Source: Bryobacteraceae bacterium
GTDB lineage: Bacteria; Acidobacteriota; Terriglobia; Bryobacterales; Bryobacteraceae
Assembly (NCBI GenBank): GCA_030041985.1
Contig: JASIAM010000010.1
Coordinates: forward strand, 1-63,480
Reading direction: 5' to 3'
Length of the DNA: 63,480 nucleotides
Each line of letters starts with the position of its first letter. The stretch's first letter is position 1. Below, in pieces: positions 62,801 through 63,480 of the stretch. The notes beneath the pieces are model-generated. The model searched no databases. It had not been told where the DNA came from and saw nothing but the letters and a program-made list of their open reading frames with translations. The translations under genes and the position numbers were made by a program.

Positions 62801-62958
62801 CCCGGCAGCGATCCCTGAACGGAAACGGTGGGGAAATCCACTTGCGGCAAAGGAGCTACGGGGAGCACGGTATAGCCCACCGCTCCCGCTAATGCCACCG
62901 CGATCGTCAGCAGTGTAGTCGCTACGGGCCGCGAAATAAAGGGCGACGAGAGGTTCAT
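59848..62958 (-). CDS. RND efflux permease, MdtC-like
   Basis: 1036 residues with twelve membrane helices. Characteristic blocks: FISRPVATTLLTIAVALAG, PLPQVDFPTVSV, the proton-relay Asp pair in VVDDAIVVLENI (helix 4), and [20 protein letters not shown] near helix 11. Sequence is close to the MdtBC multidrug pair, which work as a mixed trimer. This would be the C-type subunit, with the B-type gene just upstream. It exports lipophilic compounds or bile-salt-like molecules with proton import. It begins 2 bp after the preceding permease gene's stop. Confidence 0.94.
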   Translation of the reverse strand: MNLSSPFISRPVATTLLTIAVALAGAVGYTVLPVAPLPQVDFPTVSVQGSLPGASPEIMASSMATPLERQFGRIASVTEMTSSSSLGSTSITLQFDLDRNIDAAARDVEAAINAARSYLPANLPTNPTYRKVNPADAPIMILALTSDVLPPSALYDAGSTVLEQRISQIRGVGQVTVGGSSSPAVRIDVNPVQINHYGLSLESLRATIASETANEAKGSFSDGRRTWMIGANDQLMHAADFRPLLVKTNNGAAVRLTDVAQVTDSVQTVRSLGVMNGTRAALVIVFRQPGANIIATVDGIKAAIPQLHAAINPSIKLTVVMDQTVTIRASVHDVEVTLLISVMLVILVVFVFLRDWRSTLIPSIAVPVSIIGTAGAMYLMGFSIDNLSLMALTISTGFVVDDAIVVLENITRYRERGQGPIEAALNGTAEIGPTVFSISVSLVAVFIPILLMGGIVGRLFREFAVTLSVTILVSMVVSLTTTPTMCSRLLAGERSHGKLYRASEKFFDFILHIYETALRWVLDHSALMLLIVAGTIALSAYLYVVVPKGFFPEEDTGRLNGNFIADQSTSFQAMQNKIVALSKIVQADPGVATVMAFTGGGGGTTINTGRAFISLKPLQDRHATADQIIGRLRTKMAGIPGVTLYLQAVQDVRVGGRQSAAEYQYTIQSDDLNLLAHWAPLLLARLKKMRQLTDVNSDQQNSGLEAGLMIDRDTASRLGITPSVLDNTLYDAFGEREIATTYMPTNQYFVVFEVAPSFWQDPNGLREIYVPSTNGGPVPLAVVTHYTPSTAPLTVNHSGVFPSVTISFNLAGGVALGQAVEQITAAERDMGMPAAISTSFTGTAEAFQSSLANEPILIAAALAAVYIVLGILYESYIHPITILSTLPSAGVGALLALLLTHTELSIIALIGIILLIGIVKKNAIMMIDFALDAERRQGCSPKEAAFQACLLRFRPIMMTTMAAMLGGLPLALGTGMGSELRRPLGITIVGGLIFSQAVTLFTTPVIYLYMDRLRLWIERLRGGGPVPQTPPEPVTP

Positions 62959-62960
62959 CG

Positions 62961-63480
62961 TCAGTCTCCAGGCGCCGGGGACGGTTGGTCCGGAAGCAGC
63001 CCGCGCGGGTTCCGGCTGAAAACGCGCCGTAGCCTGGCGGCCATCTCATCGAAGAAGAGATAAATTACCGGTGTCGAGTACAGCGTGAGAATTTGGCTGA
63101 GCAATAAACCGCCGATAATGGTGATGCCGAGCGGCCGCCGCAGCTCGCTCCCCACTCCCGTTCCAAAGGCCAGAGGCACAGCTCCCAGCAGGGCCGCCAT
63201 GGTAGTCATCATGATCGGCCGGAACCGCAGCAGGGACGCCTGATAGATAGCTTCGTGCGGGGGCTTATGCTCGATCCGCTCCGCCTCTAATGCGAAATCG
63301 ATCATCATGATGGCGTTCTTCTTCACGATGCCGATCAGCAGCACGATGCCGATGATCGCCACGACCGTCAGTTCCTGGTGAAACAGCATCAGCGCCAGTA
63401 AAGCTCCCACTCCGGCTGAGGGGAGTGTCGATAAGATCGTGACTGGGTGAATGTAGCTTTCGTAAAGCACTCCCAGCACA
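62961..63480 (-). CDS. RND efflux permease, MdtB-like, C-terminal part (runs off the end)
   Basis: The open frame continues beyond the right edge, so only the last 173 residues of a second RND permease are seen. [51 protein letters not shown] and [19 protein letters not shown] are the helices 10-12 of the pump and nearly identical to the neighbour gene's corresponding part. Two adjacent, related permeases are the mark of MdtBC-type pumps. The adaptor (MdtA type) should follow to the right. Confidence 0.93.
   Translation of the reverse strand, partial: VLGVLYESYIHPVTILSTLPSAGVGALLALMLFHQELTVVAIIGIVLLIGIVKKNAIMMIDFALEAERIEHKPPHEAIYQASLLRFRPIMMTTMAALLGAVPLAFGTGVGSELRRPLGITIIGGLLLSQILTLYSTPVIYLFFDEMAARLRRVFSRNPRGLLPDQPSPAPGD

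Noticed and set aside
60118-62892. Long plus-strand frames (60118-61215, 61963-62892)
   Set aside because: Both are antisense to the RND permease; composition is His/Gly/Arg-rich and lacks coding character.
1-63480. CRISPR arrays, tRNA, rRNA, transposases
   Set aside because: A scan by eye for regularly spaced repeats, tRNA T-loop patterns and IS-like inverted ends found none.

Overview
The window is a GC-rich bacterial chromosome segment that most resembles Acidobacteriota, probably near the Solibacter/Bryobacter group. This rests on gene content: a VWFA-related acidobacterial protein, an Oar-like TonB receptor with an N-terminal carboxypeptidase-regulatory domain, a SpoIVB/S55-type secreted protein, a BrnT/BrnA pair, many secreted proteins of unknown function, and several small dispersed intergenic repeats. 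No rRNA, tRNA, CRISPR array, transposase or prophage was recognised. It looks like ordinary chromosome with two or three patches of unusual composition or sequence remnants.

Layout. 1-8.0 kb: end of a transglutaminase-like protein, an AT-rich membrane protein, L-2-hydroxyglutarate oxidase, a beta-lactamase-family hydrolase, glycogen debranching enzyme GlgX and a DUF1624-like acyltransferase. 8.1-18.9 kb (minus strand): a sigma-like protein with a zinc finger, a VWFA protein, a giant secreted protein, a TonB-type receptor and two small secreted proteins with a duplicated gene tail between them. 19-26 kb (mostly plus): a radical SAM protein whose last codons lie in a tandem repeat, an FHA-lytic transglycosylase fusion, shikimate kinase, glycerate kinase, a DinB-like protein and an M61 peptidase. 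26-35.2 kb (minus): a Family 2A encapsulin shell with its cysteine desulfurase cargo, nicotinamidase and nicotinate phosphoribosyltransferase, and a GldA/GldF/GldG/DUF4340 ABC module. 35.5-39.4 kb: a ZIP transporter and the DUF1385-prfA-prmC translation-termination group. 39.4-53.5 kb: an HTTM protein and partner, an IorAB-type molybdenum oxidoreductase, a LigD-type polymerase, a MerR regulator, an OmpA lipoprotein, a second radical SAM protein, a CurA-type reductase, a response regulator and a BrkB-like protein. 53.5-63.5 kb: a beta-propeller protein and an S55 protein in tandem, BrnT/BrnA, and an RND efflux operon (NodT/OprM plus two MdtBC-type permeases) that runs off the right end.

The most interesting system is the encapsulin operon (25977-28518 with its upstream region to 28617). 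The shell protein and a SufS-type desulfurase overlap by 14 bp. The desulfurase carries a roughly 135-residue proline-rich N-terminal extension that canonical SufS lacks, which fits the cargo-loading domain known for Family 2A encapsulins. The operon has a near-consensus promoter (TTGACA-17-TATTAT) followed by two palindromes. Family 2A nanocompartments are known, in Synechococcus SrpI and Acinetobacter, to package cysteine desulfurase and are tied to sulfur starvation and storage. What may be new here is the NAD-salvage pair directly upstream and the regulatory region. Second in interest are the FHA-transmembrane-lytic transglycosylase fusion and the one-protein combination of a sigma-4-like helix-turn-helix with an HxxxCxxC zinc motif.

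Starts were chosen from the sequence. Where a shorter start than the longest open frame is preferred, the reason is given in the entry.
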